Part shown: positions 6,649 to 16,700 of the stretch, in pieces
How positions within the stretch are numbered: position 1 is the first letter of the stretch
Layout: each line of letters opens with the position of its first letter
DNA from: Cupriavidus pinatubonensis
GTDB taxonomy: Bacteria; Pseudomonadota; Gammaproteobacteria; Burkholderiales; Burkholderiaceae
Assembly (NCBI RefSeq): GCF_019602855.1
Contig: NZ_CP080767.1
Location: forward strand, 2,294,001 to 2,358,000
Length of the DNA: 64,000 nucleotides
Direction: 5' to 3'
The notes under the pieces: generated by a model
What the model was told of the DNA's origin: nothing
Database searches by the model: none
Seen by the model: only the letters and a program-made list of their open reading frames with translations
Position numbers and translations under genes: made by a program

Positions 6649-7290
6649 TCAGACGTTGAGATACTGTTTGGCGATACCCCAGCGACGCCGCCGGTCGACC
6701 AAGCCATTAAGACCACCATTGATGCGCCGCGTGAGCTGCTCGATGTCACCCAGATCCGCGAGCTGGTTGCAGCCGTTGGCGTACCAGAACCACGCAGCCG
6801 CGCGCGCGGCGAGCGTGTCGTCGGTGGCCAGCAGATCCGGCTGCGCGATTAGATCGACGCCGAGCGCATGGCCGCAGGCCTCGTAATTCGCGCGAAACGT
6901 GACCTGTTTGAGCGAACGTCCTCTGTACCGCCACCCATCACCACTGGCCGCCTCGCCGTTGCCGTAGCGACTGGCATAGACGATCGCGGCGATACGCGCC
7001 TGGCGTTCCAGTGGCACCATGCGCTCGCCAGGCTGGCGACCGAGCTGCGCAGCGATCGCCGGCGTGATGCGCTTGCCGAATTGCGGCACCAGCGCCTCCA
7101 CCGAGTAATCGAAGGACTCCACCAACGTGGTAAAGCCCTTCGATTCGTGGCCCACCTGACCAATCCAGGCGGCGACTCGGTGCGGCGCAAGGATGCCGAA
7201 CTCGAACAGCGCCGCTGACACCGGCGGATACCAGCGATCCGCCAGCTCGACACTGATGTCGGCGGCTTTCTGAAAAGTTTGCTTGTCCAT
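6649..7290 (-). CDS. Phage endolysin, GH19 (chitinase-like) muramidase
   Basis: A 213-residue protein of the GH19 lysozyme/chitinase-like class. GHESKGF at 47-53 carries the presumed catalytic Glu49, and the W-x-YRGR..KQVTF region and an R-x-INGGLNG block near the C-terminus are typical. The start at 7290 follows a purine-rich stretch and removes a non-homologous upstream extension. There is no signal peptide or SAR segment, so it needs the holin. It cleaves the peptidoglycan sugar backbone. Confidence 0.85.
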   Translation of the reverse strand: MDKQTFQKAADISVELADRWYPPVSAALFEFGILAPHRVAAWIGQVGHESKGFTTLVESFDYSVEALVPQFGKRITPAIAAQLGRQPGERMVPLERQARIAAIVYASRYGNGEAASGDGWRYRGRSLKQVTFRANYEACGHALGVDLIAQPDLLATDDTLAARAAAWFWYANGCNQLADLGDIEQLTRRINGGLNGLVDRRRRWGIAKQYLNV

Positions 7291-7301
7291 GACCCCGGAA
7301 A

Positions 7302-7325
7302 TGAAAACGCCCGCATGTAGCGGGC
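7302..7325 (-). terminator. Hairpin upstream of endolysin
   Basis: On the minus strand GCCCGC-TACAT-GCGGGC is followed by GTTTTC. It lies with the next hairpin between the metallopeptidase gene and the endolysin. In an operon read by a Q-modified polymerase these would be read through. Confidence 0.5.
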
Positions 7326-7327
7326 AT

Positions 7328-7353
7328 GAAAAAGGCCACCGCGAAGGGTGGCC
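7328..7353 (-). terminator. Terminator-like hairpin between structural and lysis genes
   Basis: On the minus strand GGCCACC-CTTCGC-GGTGGCC is followed by TTTTTC, a good rho-independent terminator form. It stands 21 bases after the stop of the putative metallopeptidase at 7374. Confidence 0.6.
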
Positions 7354-7373
7354 GGTGTCGACAGGGTGGCGCG

Positions 7374-7724
7374 CTAGGCCGTCAGCAGGCGGTAGGCCTC
7401 CTCCTGTGTGATGGACAGGTCGTAGTTGCTGGCCAGCACCGCAGCGAAATGCAGCGTTGGCAGCGGCCCGGTCACCGCTAGCTGCGCGCGATACGCCTCC
7501 AGCTCGAAGCGCAGGCGCCAACGCGGACTCAGCCAGGTCAGCAATCCATAGAGGCCGCCGGTACGCCAGAACTGCCGCACGTGCGTGAGCTCGTGCGCGA
7601 GTAGCGCCTCACTGGTACCGGGCCGCACCAGCACCACCGGGCCGACCGTGTAGCCATCGAAGCGCGCCGGGATGAGCCGCGACGCCGTGAGGATCACCGC
7701 GAGCGGATGCGTGCTGAGCCTCAT
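7374..7724 (-). CDS. Putative phage zinc metallopeptidase (HExxH)
   Basis: A 116-residue protein with LLAHELTHVRQF, giving the zinc motif HELTH at 44-48, and a downstream FELEAYR at 73-79 that could supply the third (Glu) ligand, as in gluzincins. The region before it (PVVLVRPGTSEALLA) is a beta-strand plus helix as expected. The start at 7724 gives an ATGA overlap with the upstream gene. It lies between tail-tip and lysis genes. A peptidoglycan or virion-processing role is possible. It is very short for an active peptidase. Confidence 0.55.
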   Translation of the reverse strand: MRLSTHPLAVILTASRLIPARFDGYTVGPVVLVRPGTSEALLAHELTHVRQFWRTGGLYGLLTWLSPRWRLRFELEAYRAQLAVTGPLPTLHFAAVLASNYDLSITQEEAYRLLTA

Positions 7725-8047
7725 GCCCACACCCGATATGGTGTCTCCGGCGACGGCTCCAAAATCCATGCGCCGACGTGCGTGAGCTCGTCCTCGGTCA
7801 GCGGCCGCACCAGGCGAAGGTTGGTATGCCAGCCCGGCACCGGCGTGGGCGGCGTGAGCTCGTTGCCCTCGGCATCCCACTCGCCGCCAATGGAGATCTC
7901 GCCGGGCGAAGTGATGCTGACGCCGTCAGCCGGCACGCGAATCATCTGTCCGTCTTCGTCCTGCACCTCAACTGTGAGGCCCGCCGCCAGTAACGCGGCA
8001 CGCACGGCATCGCGATTGGGGCCGCGCAGATAGTAGTCGTGAAACAT
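7721..8047 (-). CDS. Hypothetical phage protein
   Basis: About 108 residues, starting at ATG 8047 with AGGAGG about 7 bases upstream (in-frame GTG/ATG at 8053/8050 are alternatives). It is acidic and has no membrane segment. Conserved position between the spike protein and the metallopeptidase, and a ATGA overlap with the latter, show it is part of the late operon. No family recognised. Confidence 0.6.
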   Translation of the reverse strand: MFHDYYLRGPNRDAVRAALLAAGLTVEVQDEDGQMIRVPADGVSITSPGEISIGGEWDAEGNELTPPTPVPGWHTNLRLVRPLTEDELTHVGAWILEPSPETPYRVWA

Positions 8048-8060
8048 CATCACCTCCTGG

Positions 8061-9287
8061 TCAGGTCGTCAGAGTCTGGAGCTTGGAGTTGATGGCCCGT
8101 TGCGGGATATAGTTGACCGACGTCAGCCAGCCGCTCCACGACCCGGACGAGCCGCCGTATGAGCCGATCGACATGCGATCAATGCCGCTTGGCAGCGTCA
8201 TCTGCCCGAGCGTATTGACTACGGCCCCATTCAAGCAAAGGGCGTTGTCTCCGCTCTTATAGGCAAAGGCCAATTTGAATTTGCTGCCGCTCGGGATGAC
8301 CGGCCCCACCACTGGATAACCTGCCCCTCCGGTGGTAATCGATGCGCCCGCCTGATTCCCCGCCGAGCTCCGGTACATCGACATGTTCTCGTTGGAATTC
8401 GCGCTGGAATACAGGACCATCAGGCGCGGCGAAGACCCCCCCTGTTGCACGGCATTGGCGTTGTAGCACTCGCCACCAATCACGACCGTACCTTCGCTCG
8501 GATTGAACCCGATCTTGCTCAAGTCGGTGATGATCGCGCTGTCGACCGCGCGGGTAACCTGCGCGCCGGTAGTCAAGATGGTCGACGTTGCAAAGGTGCC
8601 AAGCTCAAACTGCGGGGCACCGATGCGGAGGGTGAAATCGACCGTTGCGCCATTCGCATAGCTGGCCACCAGGCCATAGCGCAGGTAGGCCGTCTCAGGC
8701 CTGTTCGCCGTGATTGCATCTGATCGCCACGCTGCCGACAGCTTTCCGCCAGAAGGCGGGACAAAGTTGGGGCCATTCACAGTGCTCAGATACGCTTGCG
8801 CGGCATCGTGCTGGTACAAGCCATGCTTGATGCTGATGCCGCTTAGCGAGCCCGCCACCAGCACGCAGAAGGTGCTCTGTGACCATACCTGACCGTTAGC
8901 GCCGGCCACGGTCGGCGTGGGATCCACGAAGAACGCACCAACGGTATCGCCAGTCGTGCCGCTCATCCGCACTTCAAAGTACGGAATGCCATCCTCTACG
9001 CCGACAGCGGTAATCTGCCGCGTCAAGCCGGCAAATCCGCCGACATTCCAATTTGTCGGCATCGTGCCTGGCGCCCCCGCCACGGCGCCTACCATCGAGT
9101 TATTGCGGATCACGTTCACCCGCTGCTCCTCGATCAGCAAGCCCCTTGCCGCACGCGTAATCGGATCATAGTCCAGGCGTGGCACGTTGGCCGCCGCCTG
9201 CGTCAGCACACCGCCTGCGCTGAAGCTCCAGGCCGCCGAGGCACGCGTGAGGGTGACCAGGTCACTAAAGTTTTTGCTTACCAGCAT
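8061..9287 (-). CDS. Tail spike / receptor-binding protein
   Basis: A 408-residue protein. The N-terminal part (TLTRASAAWSFSAGG, RLDYDPITRAARGLLIEEQR and VNVIRNN from about residue 55) resembles the head region of phage spike or fibre proteins; the rest is Gly/Ser/Thr-rich beta structure with a C-terminal stretch like a LamG/concanavalin jelly roll. The start at 9287 (MLVSKNF) follows a purine-rich site; upstream codons are non-homologous. It follows two small genes that look like spike-base parts, so it is likely the distal receptor-binding subunit. Its receptor is unknown. Confidence 0.65.
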   Translation of the reverse strand: MLVSKNFSDLVTLTRASAAWSFSAGGVLTQAAANVPRLDYDPITRAARGLLIEEQRVNVIRNNSMVGAVAGAPGTMPTNWNVGGFAGLTRQITAVGVEDGIPYFEVRMSGTTGDTVGAFFVDPTPTVAGANGQVWSQSTFCVLVAGSLSGISIKHGLYQHDAAQAYLSTVNGPNFVPPSGGKLSAAWRSDAITANRPETAYLRYGLVASYANGATVDFTLRIGAPQFELGTFATSTILTTGAQVTRAVDSAIITDLSKIGFNPSEGTVVIGGECYNANAVQQGGSSPRLMVLYSSANSNENMSMYRSSAGNQAGASITTGGAGYPVVGPVIPSGSKFKLAFAYKSGDNALCLNGAVVNTLGQMTLPSGIDRMSIGSYGGSSGSWSGWLTSVNYIPQRAINSKLQTLTT

Positions 9288-9289
9288 GG

Positions 9290-9499
9290 TTATGCCTTCC
9301 CCTTGAAAACGCCCACTACGCCGTAAGGCCATGCGGGGTCATCCACCCAGCCACGGTAGAAACCGCCAGCCAACTCCAGCGACAGCGTGAGATCGTTGAC
9401 CGCGGTGAAATCCAGGCTCAGCGTGCCGCTGGCCAGATCGTCTGGGTCGTAGCGCGGCGCACGCACCCCGACCACTGTGAGCCCGATGCCCAGCTGCAT
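9290..9499 (-). CDS. Small phage protein, spike-associated
   Basis: Sixty-nine residues, mostly beta, start ATG 9499 overlapping the stop of the previous gene (TGATG), and ending 3 bases before the spike protein start. It is part of the late operon between spike-base and spike genes. No family recognised. Confidence 0.55.
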   Translation of the reverse strand: MQLGIGLTVVGVRAPRYDPDDLASGTLSLDFTAVNDLTLSLELAGGFYRGWVDDPAWPYGVVGVFKGKA

Positions 9500-9765
9500 C
9501 AGAGCACCACGAAGTCACTGGCGGTCGTGCCGGCCGCCTTGATGCGAAAGCAGCGAATCGGCAGGATCGTTCCCGAGCCGACGTTCTTGAACAGCACCAC
9601 GGTGCCGTCTTCGCGCGTGACATTGACATCGCCGCCGGTGCCCACATAGATGGCACGCGACACCTGCGGCAGATCGTTGTTATCGTCCTTGGTCGCCGCT
9701 ACGAAATCTCGCGATGGCGAGCCAAGCTGCTGCTGGTGAAACTTGAACTTGTCTTCTGCAGGCAT
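9499..9765 (-). CDS. Spike-base-like protein
   Basis: Eighty-eight residues. A central SRAIYVGTGGDVNV and a following ILPIRCFRI motif resemble the spike base proteins described from gene-transfer-agent and phage tails, which attach a spike to the baseplate. The start at 9765 is chosen for the GGAGG 5 bases upstream. It precedes the small gene and the spike. Role inferred from these features. Confidence 0.6.
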   Translation of the reverse strand: MPAEDKFKFHQQQLGSPSRDFVAATKDDNNDLPQVSRAIYVGTGGDVNVTREDGTVVLFKNVGSGTILPIRCFRIKAAGTTASDFVVL

Positions 9766-9777
9766 GTAGGCCTCCAA

Positions 9778-9801
9778 ATGAAAAAGCCACCCGAAGGTGG
9801 C
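9778..9801 (-). terminator. Hairpin within the late operon
   Basis: On the minus strand GCCACC-TTCGG-GTGGC is followed by TTTTTC, about 20 bases after the stop at 9823. One of several terminator-like hairpins between late-gene blocks. Confidence 0.5.
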
Positions 9802-9822
9802 ACGATGAATTTTGATTGCGGG

Positions 9823-10353
9823 TTAGAGCTTGATCAGGTCGAGCTCGAAGCTTCCGGCGCCGGTGAATAGCGTGGCCGCGGCAGAGCCCACTGCGAGCTC
9901 CGGTGTAAACCAGTTCCCTGTGCTCGCCGAGTAGGTCAGCGTCACCTCACGGATAAATCCGAAATCCTCGTCGAGCAGCCTGGCTTTGACGTCATTGCGG
10001 AAGCCAGGATCCGAGGCAAAGACCAGTCCTGTCTGTACCGTCGCCCCCCCGTATGTGGTCGTCATGAGCTGGCGGATCTGCACATTGCCGAAGTACACAT
10101 CGGTCGATGGGAACAGTGCGCCCACAAGGGACGACGCACTGTATCCGATGCTATTGCCGCTCACTGCGGCATCCACACCGGCCCAGTAGGGTCGCGTCTT
10201 GCCCAGCAGCTGCGACAGCGACACGCCGGTCGCCAGTCGCGAGAGACCCGCCAGGCGCTTGACATGGTCGTAGTTCAATTGCCCCGAGCCGACAATCCGC
10301 AGCTCCGCGGAGATGTTCTGGATCGAGATCGGCGGCGCGGCAGGTGTGGTCAT
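9823..10353 (-). CDS. Hypothetical phage tail protein
   Basis: A 176-residue protein, mostly beta, without membrane segment. It starts with a ATGA overlap to the S74 fibre gene, so it is translationally coupled to it. Not recognised; its position suggests a tail-tip or fibre-attachment part. Confidence 0.55.
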   Translation of the reverse strand: MTTPAAPPISIQNISAELRIVGSGQLNYDHVKRLAGLSRLATGVSLSQLLGKTRPYWAGVDAAVSGNSIGYSASSLVGALFPSTDVYFGNVQIRQLMTTTYGGATVQTGLVFASDPGFRNDVKARLLDEDFGFIREVTLTYSASTGNWFTPELAVGSAAATLFTGAGSFELDLIKL

Positions 10354-11324
10354 GCGCGCGCCCCTTCCAATTGGCGCACACGCTGCGACAGCGCCTTCAC
10401 CGCCTCGATCAGAACCGGTCCCAGCGTGCCATAGTCGACCGCCAGCAAGCCATCGGCCCCTTCAATGACCGCCTCCGGCAGCACCTCGCGCACCTCCTGC
10501 GCAATCACGCCCACGTGCGCGCGGCCGTCGCACATATCACTCCGGGTGTACCGCACGCCGCGCAACGATTCCACCAAGCCGAGGGCGCCCTCGATCGTGA
10601 CGATGTCCTGCTTGACGCGGGCATCCGAGGTCCACGTCACGTTTGCCGTGGCCTTGAGGTTGCCCGTCACCAGCAGATCCCCCAGAAACTGGAACTTGTC
10701 GGCGGTGTTGTCCGCCGCTCCACCGAACAGGTGGCGGCCCGAGCCGTTGACCACGTGCTCGGCCACAGAGGTACTGTAGTCCCGTGCTGCCGCGGTGTTG
10801 CGCACCAACGAATAGAGGCCGCCCTGGACCTGCGTCATGAACACGCCGGCGGCGCCGCTCTGATCGCTCTCCACGTAGCGCGTGCTGGGCGCTGTGTCCG
10901 TGAGCGTGGTGCTCTTGGCGGCAAGAGTATCCCCGGCGATCGCCCCGGTGGCGGTCACCGATGTCGACGTCAGCGCCGCGACGGTCAATGACGGCAGCGT
11001 CTGCACCCAAGCCACCCCCGTGGCGCCCGCATTGACCGCGAGGATCTTGTTAGCGTTGCCGGTCAGAGATGGAATGCCCGCCGCAGCTTGGGCGGCCGCC
11101 GCGTACGTCTGCGCCTGGCTGGCCGAGGTGGCAGCGGCGTCGCGGTAGCCCAGCACCGTGGCAGCCGTGGTCTTGATCCACTGCGCCAGCTTCATGAGCT
11201 GCTGCAGCGCGATCATGAAGCGGGTGCGGTGGCCACCGTTCGCGAGTCCCGTCGTCGCGCTGTCGGTGTCGTCGATCGTGATGTTGTCGCCGCCGACATC
11301 TGGGGTAAAAGTTACGCTGGTCAT
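10350..11324 (-). CDS. Tail fibre with C-terminal S74 auto-chaperone
   Basis: A 324-residue fibre. An N-terminal Thr/Ser-rich part leads to Ala-rich helical repeats (residues about 62-85), then beta-repeats, then a C-terminal domain from about 233 with SDARVKQDI: the peptidase S74 intramolecular chaperone signature, with Ser233 and Lys238 as the likely cleavage dyad. The domain trimerises the fibre and is then cut off. A C-terminal coiled-coil (ALSQRVRQLEG) closes it. It overlaps both neighbours by ATGA, so the tail-tip genes are coupled. It is short compared with lambda-type side fibres. Confidence 0.82.
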   Translation of the reverse strand: MTSVTFTPDVGGDNITIDDTDSATTGLANGGHRTRFMIALQQLMKLAQWIKTTAATVLGYRDAAATSASQAQTYAAAAQAAAGIPSLTGNANKILAVNAGATGVAWVQTLPSLTVAALTSTSVTATGAIAGDTLAAKSTTLTDTAPSTRYVESDQSGAAGVFMTQVQGGLYSLVRNTAAARDYSTSVAEHVVNGSGRHLFGGAADNTADKFQFLGDLLVTGNLKATANVTWTSDARVKQDIVTIEGALGLVESLRGVRYTRSDMCDGRAHVGVIAQEVREVLPEAVIEGADGLLAVDYGTLGPVLIEAVKALSQRVRQLEGARA

Positions 11325-12247
11325 AGCTCCTCGATCTCAAAAGCGTTGCTGTGGTTGCCGACAAAGGCGCGGGCGATGGGGTTGAGCTGGCGCTGGTGCC
11401 CGAGGTAGGACTGGCGCAGCAGGTTGATGGGATCGTCCTTGTCCCACACCAGCAGGATCTCGCCATCGATGCCGGCGCGCCGCTGCAGCTCAAACACCTG
11501 CCCGAGCGCCTCGTCGCGCGACAGATAGCCCAGCTCGAAGCGGGTCACGCGCCGCCCGTCCTTGCGGTCGAAGTACGGCGTACCGGACAGCGCGCGCTGC
11601 GTGGTGGTATCCGTCTCCCAGCCGATCGACGCGCCCCAGTTGGCGTTATTGAGCGGCTGCCAGGCGCGGCTGACGAACAGCCGCCCGAACTCCACGTAGC
11701 CATCCGGGTTGGACTCGTCGTCGATCTCGATCTTGATGTAGCGGCCGGCCGTCGGCTTGGGCAGGATCACCAGGAGCATCGACGGATATTGCTTGCGCTC
11801 CTCCTCGGTGATCGAGCCCGTCCAGAAGTTGTCGTCCTCCCATTCCAGCGATGCCGGCGGAAACAGCGTCGGCCAGGCCAGCGGCCAGTCTGGATCCCAC
11901 GCCAGATAGCTCGGCGCGAGGAAATCCATTTGCAGCGAGGCACTGCCGTCCGGTGGGTAGATCACGGCGTTGTCGTAGACCGGACTCGCGAAGCTGGGCG
12001 CATTGGCCACACGCAGGCGCCACTTGGCAGACGTCGACAGGTTGTGCCGTACCACCGCGATCACCGACACCAGCCGGCTCTGGCCGAGATCCAGCACGAA
12101 CTGGGTATCCGCCTTGAGTGCGGTGGCACTGCGCGCCACGCGCGACAGGCGCCGGTCCTTCAGATTGTTGAGCGCCACCTGCCAATTGCCGCCGGACAGG
12201 GTGCCGCTGTCGGCGACATTGGGGTGCGCCAGAAGTACGTTTGCCAT
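11321..12247 (-). CDS. Phage tail protein, beta-sandwich
   Basis: A 308-residue protein in the tail-tip block between the hub-like protein and the S74 fibre, overlapping the fibre gene by 4 bases. The middle (AGRYIKIEIDDESNPDGYVEF) and its conserved strand pattern suggest a beta-sandwich of the F5/8 (discoidin)-like type, which would bind carbohydrate. There is no membrane segment. The family is not securely named. Confidence 0.55.
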   Translation of the reverse strand: MANVLLAHPNVADSGTLSGGNWQVALNNLKDRRLSRVARSATALKADTQFVLDLGQSRLVSVIAVVRHNLSTSAKWRLRVANAPSFASPVYDNAVIYPPDGSASLQMDFLAPSYLAWDPDWPLAWPTLFPPASLEWEDDNFWTGSITEEERKQYPSMLLVILPKPTAGRYIKIEIDDESNPDGYVEFGRLFVSRAWQPLNNANWGASIGWETDTTTQRALSGTPYFDRKDGRRVTRFELGYLSRDEALGQVFELQRRAGIDGEILLVWDKDDPINLLRQSYLGHQRQLNPIARAFVGNHSNAFEIEEL

Positions 12248-13729
12248 TTAGCCCCACAAGGTCAGTTTGGCCGTGCCGCGATCGGCGCCGGCATCGAGGC
12301 CGATCACGCACAGCAAGCGCCCGCTCAAGCCGTAGCGAGTGGTCTCGATCGTCACCACGCTGCCGAGATCGAGCGCGCCCAGCTCGGTGCGCGGGATCTC
12401 GATATCGACCAGCATGCGGCGCACGCTGTACAGATCGGCGCGCCGGCTCGCCTCTGCCGACGCATCGGCCTCGGCCACCAGCGCCGCATCGAACGACAAT
12501 TCATCCGACGAAGGCCAGGCCGTTTGCACCGCCGTGCGCTCGCTCGCGGACTGGCGCTGGTCCTGCGCAAGGAAGGCACGCCGCGCCGCGCTGACCGAGC
12601 CGGCCGGCTGGTCCTGCACCGTGTAGTTGCGCGCGTAGCGGACCACCGCGCGCCAGTTCGGCACGCCCGCCGAGCGTACCGACAGCGCCATGTCTGAGTC
12701 CGCGTAGAGCGTCGTCGGCGTACCACTAGGCGCGGTGAGGCGCCCCATGCGCAGGCGGTTCAGACGATCGAAGCCGTACCAGGCGCCGATCGCGTTGGCC
12801 AGGGCATCCATTACCGACTGGCCGCTCGCCTCGCCGTCGACCCACACCCCCACCGGCGCCGCGTTGGCCGCATTCAGCGCCGTCACGTCGGCCGCGACGA
12901 TATCGCCCGAGGGGATGCCCGCATCGAGCGCCACCGCTTGCAGCAACGCGCCCGTGCGCGTCTCGCCCGTGGCCGCATCCGCCGTCACCTGCCCCGCCGG
13001 CGTCGAACCGAGCCGGAACAGGCCACCCCAGCGCCGCACAGTGCTGGCCGCCGGCGCGTTGGCCAGCAGATCCGCCGAGCTGGTGTAGTCGGCCCCGAGC
13101 GCCAGCGCGACGCCGTTGTCGTAGACCGCGCTGACCGTGCAGGCCTGGTCGGACACCTGATAGATCAGCTTGCTGGTGTTGACGCACTTGGCCAGCACGT
13201 TGAGCACGCTGCCGTACACGCGCGGCTTGTAGCCGTCTTTGAGATCGTCCTTGGTGCCCTCCAGGCCATCGGGCAACACGTTGTTGCCGGCGTACTTCGG
13301 CCGTGGCAGCACCTTGCCCAGCACCGCCAGGCGATCGCGCACCACCAGGCTCAGCTCGCCGCCCTCGCAGTGCACATCGTCCAGCACGCCCGACATCACC
13401 ACCGGCCAGGTCGATACCGCCGCCGCACGGTCGCCCACACGCACCACGAAGGCGCGGCCATCAAAGGCATAGTCGGTCAGGAGAATGTCGAGACCGCCGT
13501 CGGCGTTGTCCAGCAGGATCTCGCCGGGCGTGCTCCGCGACGCGCCGTAGGTGGTGGCCTGGTCAAACAGCGTGCGTGACAACCGCGGCACCTCATCGAG
13601 ACGCGGCTCGAAATACGCATTGGCCGGCGTATCGCTCGGCCTGGTGGTAAATCCGTCATCCGCAAAGCGGAGCGTTTCTACCAGGCCGGTCGATAGCCGG
13701 TACGCGCTGACTTCAATCGCAATGGTCAT
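12248..13729 (-). CDS. Tail-tip / hub protein
   Basis: A 493-residue protein directly after the tape measure, overlapping it by 4 bases (ATGA). The order tape measure, hub, tip proteins, fibre is that of siphoviruses, so it is likely the baseplate hub or distal tail protein. Repeats of Asp/Gly-rich loops (DNGVALALGADYTS) suggest beta domains. No catalytic motif seen. Confidence 0.6.
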   Translation of the reverse strand: MTIAIEVSAYRLSTGLVETLRFADDGFTTRPSDTPANAYFEPRLDEVPRLSRTLFDQATTYGASRSTPGEILLDNADGGLDILLTDYAFDGRAFVVRVGDRAAAVSTWPVVMSGVLDDVHCEGGELSLVVRDRLAVLGKVLPRPKYAGNNVLPDGLEGTKDDLKDGYKPRVYGSVLNVLAKCVNTSKLIYQVSDQACTVSAVYDNGVALALGADYTSSADLLANAPAASTVRRWGGLFRLGSTPAGQVTADAATGETRTGALLQAVALDAGIPSGDIVAADVTALNAANAAPVGVWVDGEASGQSVMDALANAIGAWYGFDRLNRLRMGRLTAPSGTPTTLYADSDMALSVRSAGVPNWRAVVRYARNYTVQDQPAGSVSAARRAFLAQDQRQSASERTAVQTAWPSSDELSFDAALVAEADASAEASRRADLYSVRRMLVDIEIPRTELGALDLGSVVTIETTRYGLSGRLLCVIGLDAGADRGTAKLTLWG

Positions 13730-16700
13730 TGCTTATCTACGAGTTGTTTCTGCAGGCGGACCTGCTTGGTTTGCACAACCATCGCCTCGTCGTGGCGCGA
13801 CTGGGCGCTCTGCTCCATGGCCTGCGCGAGCCGCCCCTGCAGGTCCTGCAGCGAGGCGACTTGCGCACGCAGCGCCTTGACCTCCTCGGCCAGCGCCGCG
13901 TTGCCCCCGCGCCCGTACTGCGACCAGTTCGGCATCGGCGCGCTGTAGCGGGCGTTCTCTGCCCGCGTCAGCACGCGCTCGCCCTGGTGCAGCTCGGCCC
14001 GGTATCCGTCGAACGGCACGTAATCCAGGCCGCCGGCGTGCGAGCCGTTGGGACGGAAGCCCTGCACCGAGGCGAAGTCGGCCGCGTACTGGCCACCGCT
14101 GGCGAAGTAGCCGCGCGAGGCCTCCAGGAAGGCCTGCGCGATCTGCGTCCACTGCGATTGCGCGGCGCTGTCTCCCGACATGGCCGCGGCCGAGGTTTCG
14201 TCATAGCGGCGCTTGGCCTCGGCATACTTCTGCTCCGGCGTCAGCGTCGACAGGTCACCGCCCATGAGCGACTGCTGGAAGTCCGACACCTGCTGCGCGA
14301 AGGCCGACATCGCCTGCTTGGCCTGGTCGAGCCCGTCGACCAGCTTGGCGAATGACGGTGCCATCGCCATCAGCGCGGTGTAGGCCTGCTGGCCGGAATC
14401 CGTCGTGAGATTCAGCCCCTCGACCATCGCCCGGAAGGCTTCCTTGCTGTCCGGCATCGCCACGCCCAGCGCCGCAAACTGATCCCACAGCGTCTGGCGC
14501 AGGCGCTGCAGCTTCTCCTCCTCGCTGTAGTACGTCTCGTAGTACGTGGCCAGCTGCGAGGTGAAGGCATCCATGCCGCCCGCGGCATCGATCAGGTGCT
14601 GACGCATATCGGTGCTGGCCAGGCCCACAAAGCCGAACACCGCCTGCACGTCCTTGCCGAACACCATGGCGATCTGATTGGTCGCCGTGAAGACGCCCGT
14701 CAGCCGCGTCGCCGTGTCGAGCAGCTGCTCGCCTTCCTTGCGGAAGCCCTCAATGCCCGGCACCAGGTGATCGCCAAGCGCGTCCGAGAGCTTGCCGAAC
14801 GACTTGGCGATGTTCTCCGGGCTGCTCCAGTCGTCGCGCATGGTGTACCGGAAGCCGCTCATGTCACCGCTAATGCCGGTGGCCTTGTTGAGCGCCTGGT
14901 AGGTACCGACCATGCCGCCGAATTGCGCGTTGACGCCGTCGAGCGTCTTCTGGTCGACCGCGGCGTAATCCGTGCCACTGCGATTGGAGCGAAACCACCC
15001 GCCCTTTTGCGACCAGTCGGCGAAGGCCCGGCCATCAAAGCCGTCAGCCGTCACCACCCCCTCGAAGCCCTTATCCCCGTAACGCTTCGGGCCCATGCCA
15101 AACGCACGGTTCACCAGACCGCCCGCCACACCCCCAATGATTGCGCCGATCGCCGTGCCAATACCGGGCAGGATGGCCGTGCCGATGGCAGCGCCGGCCG
15201 CCGTGCCGCCGCCCGTCGCGTAGGCCTGGTTATTGCCGATCGCCGAGAACTGGCCGGAGATCATCGACCCCAGGCCATAGCCGGCCACGATGCCGCCTGC
15301 CGCAGCCCCTGCAGGCCCCATCGCAGCGATCAGGCCCGTGGTGCCGGTGCCGGCGCCGCCTGCGGCCGCGGTCGACGCGAGGCCTGCCGCGCCGAATTCG
15401 CCCGTCTGCGCCGCCAACATGGCTGCCTGCGATCCCGCACCGAACGACGTCAGCCCCGGCACCGCCGCGGCATAGGCCGCCGACGAGCCGAACACGGTGG
15501 CACCGACGCCACCGGTCAGGGCGCTGTAGGCACTCTGCAGGTTGCTGGCCGCGCCGAGCAGGCTGGTGCCGCCCGACGCGTACGCGGTGCCAGGCACCCC
15601 CAGGACCCCGCCACTGAACATGGCACCGACCGGCGCGACGATCGCCGAAATGATCGGACGCAGCACCAGCGTGCCGAACATGTTTTTCATCGTGTCGACC
15701 AGGTTGCGCGCGTACCCCTTGCCGCTCTCGAAGCCGCGCAGCAAGGAATCCGTGAGCGAGCGGTTGATTTCCTCGCTGCCACGCTTCCAGTCCTTGACCG
15801 ACTCCTCGGCCGCCTTGCGCACGCTGTCGCGATACTCGTTGCCCTGCAGCGCGTCGGCATACTCGCGCTGGGCCCGCGCCAGGCGCGACACGCCTGCGAT
15901 CGCCTCGTCGTAGTAGTCGAGCTCGGCCTTGGTGCCGTCCAGCATGGCCACACGTGCCCGCCCCTGCTCGAGCAGCGCGAGCGACTCCTCGTAGCGCTCG
16001 GCCGTCACCGAGGCGAGCTGCCCCTTGGTCATGCCGTAGTTTTCGTTCTCCAGGCGCAGCGCATCGGTCGACTTCTGCAGCGAGCCGACATTCTGGTCAA
16101 TGCCGTGGGCATACTCGGTGGCCAGACGCGTCTGCAGCTCGGCAACGGCGTTGACGTGCGTCTGCTCATTGTTGAGCCGCTCCTGCTGCAGCTTCTGCAG
16201 CTCGCCGACGTACTTCTGGTAAGCGGCGGTCTGTTTCTTGCCGCCCAGCGCCTCGAGCTCCAGCTCGACCAATGCCTGGCGGTCGACCAGGTAGTTGTCC
16301 TGCAGCTGATAGGACTGGTCCAGATAGTCACGCTCGCTGATCAGGCCTTGCTTGCGCTGGCTGGCCAGATCCCGCTCCTCGCCCTTCTTGATCTCCTCGA
16401 GGGTCTGCTGGTAGCCCTCATAGACCGCGATCTGCGCATTGAGCGCTTCCTTGGCCGCCGCCCCGCTCTCCGCGTATTTCTTGCGGATATCGGCTTCCAT
16501 GCGCGACACGCGCGTCGGGTCCAGGCGCTCGTCGTTCGGGTTGACGGCCCGGATCGCGTCCAGGTTCTGCCGGTACTCGCGCAGCTCCTTATTCATGCGG
16601 GCGGCCTTCGAGGCGCCGTCTTCCAGGTTGCCGATGAAGTCCGACGCCTTCATGGCGGCCTGTTGCTTCTGCTGGAAGCGGGACGCCTCCTCCGCCAGGC

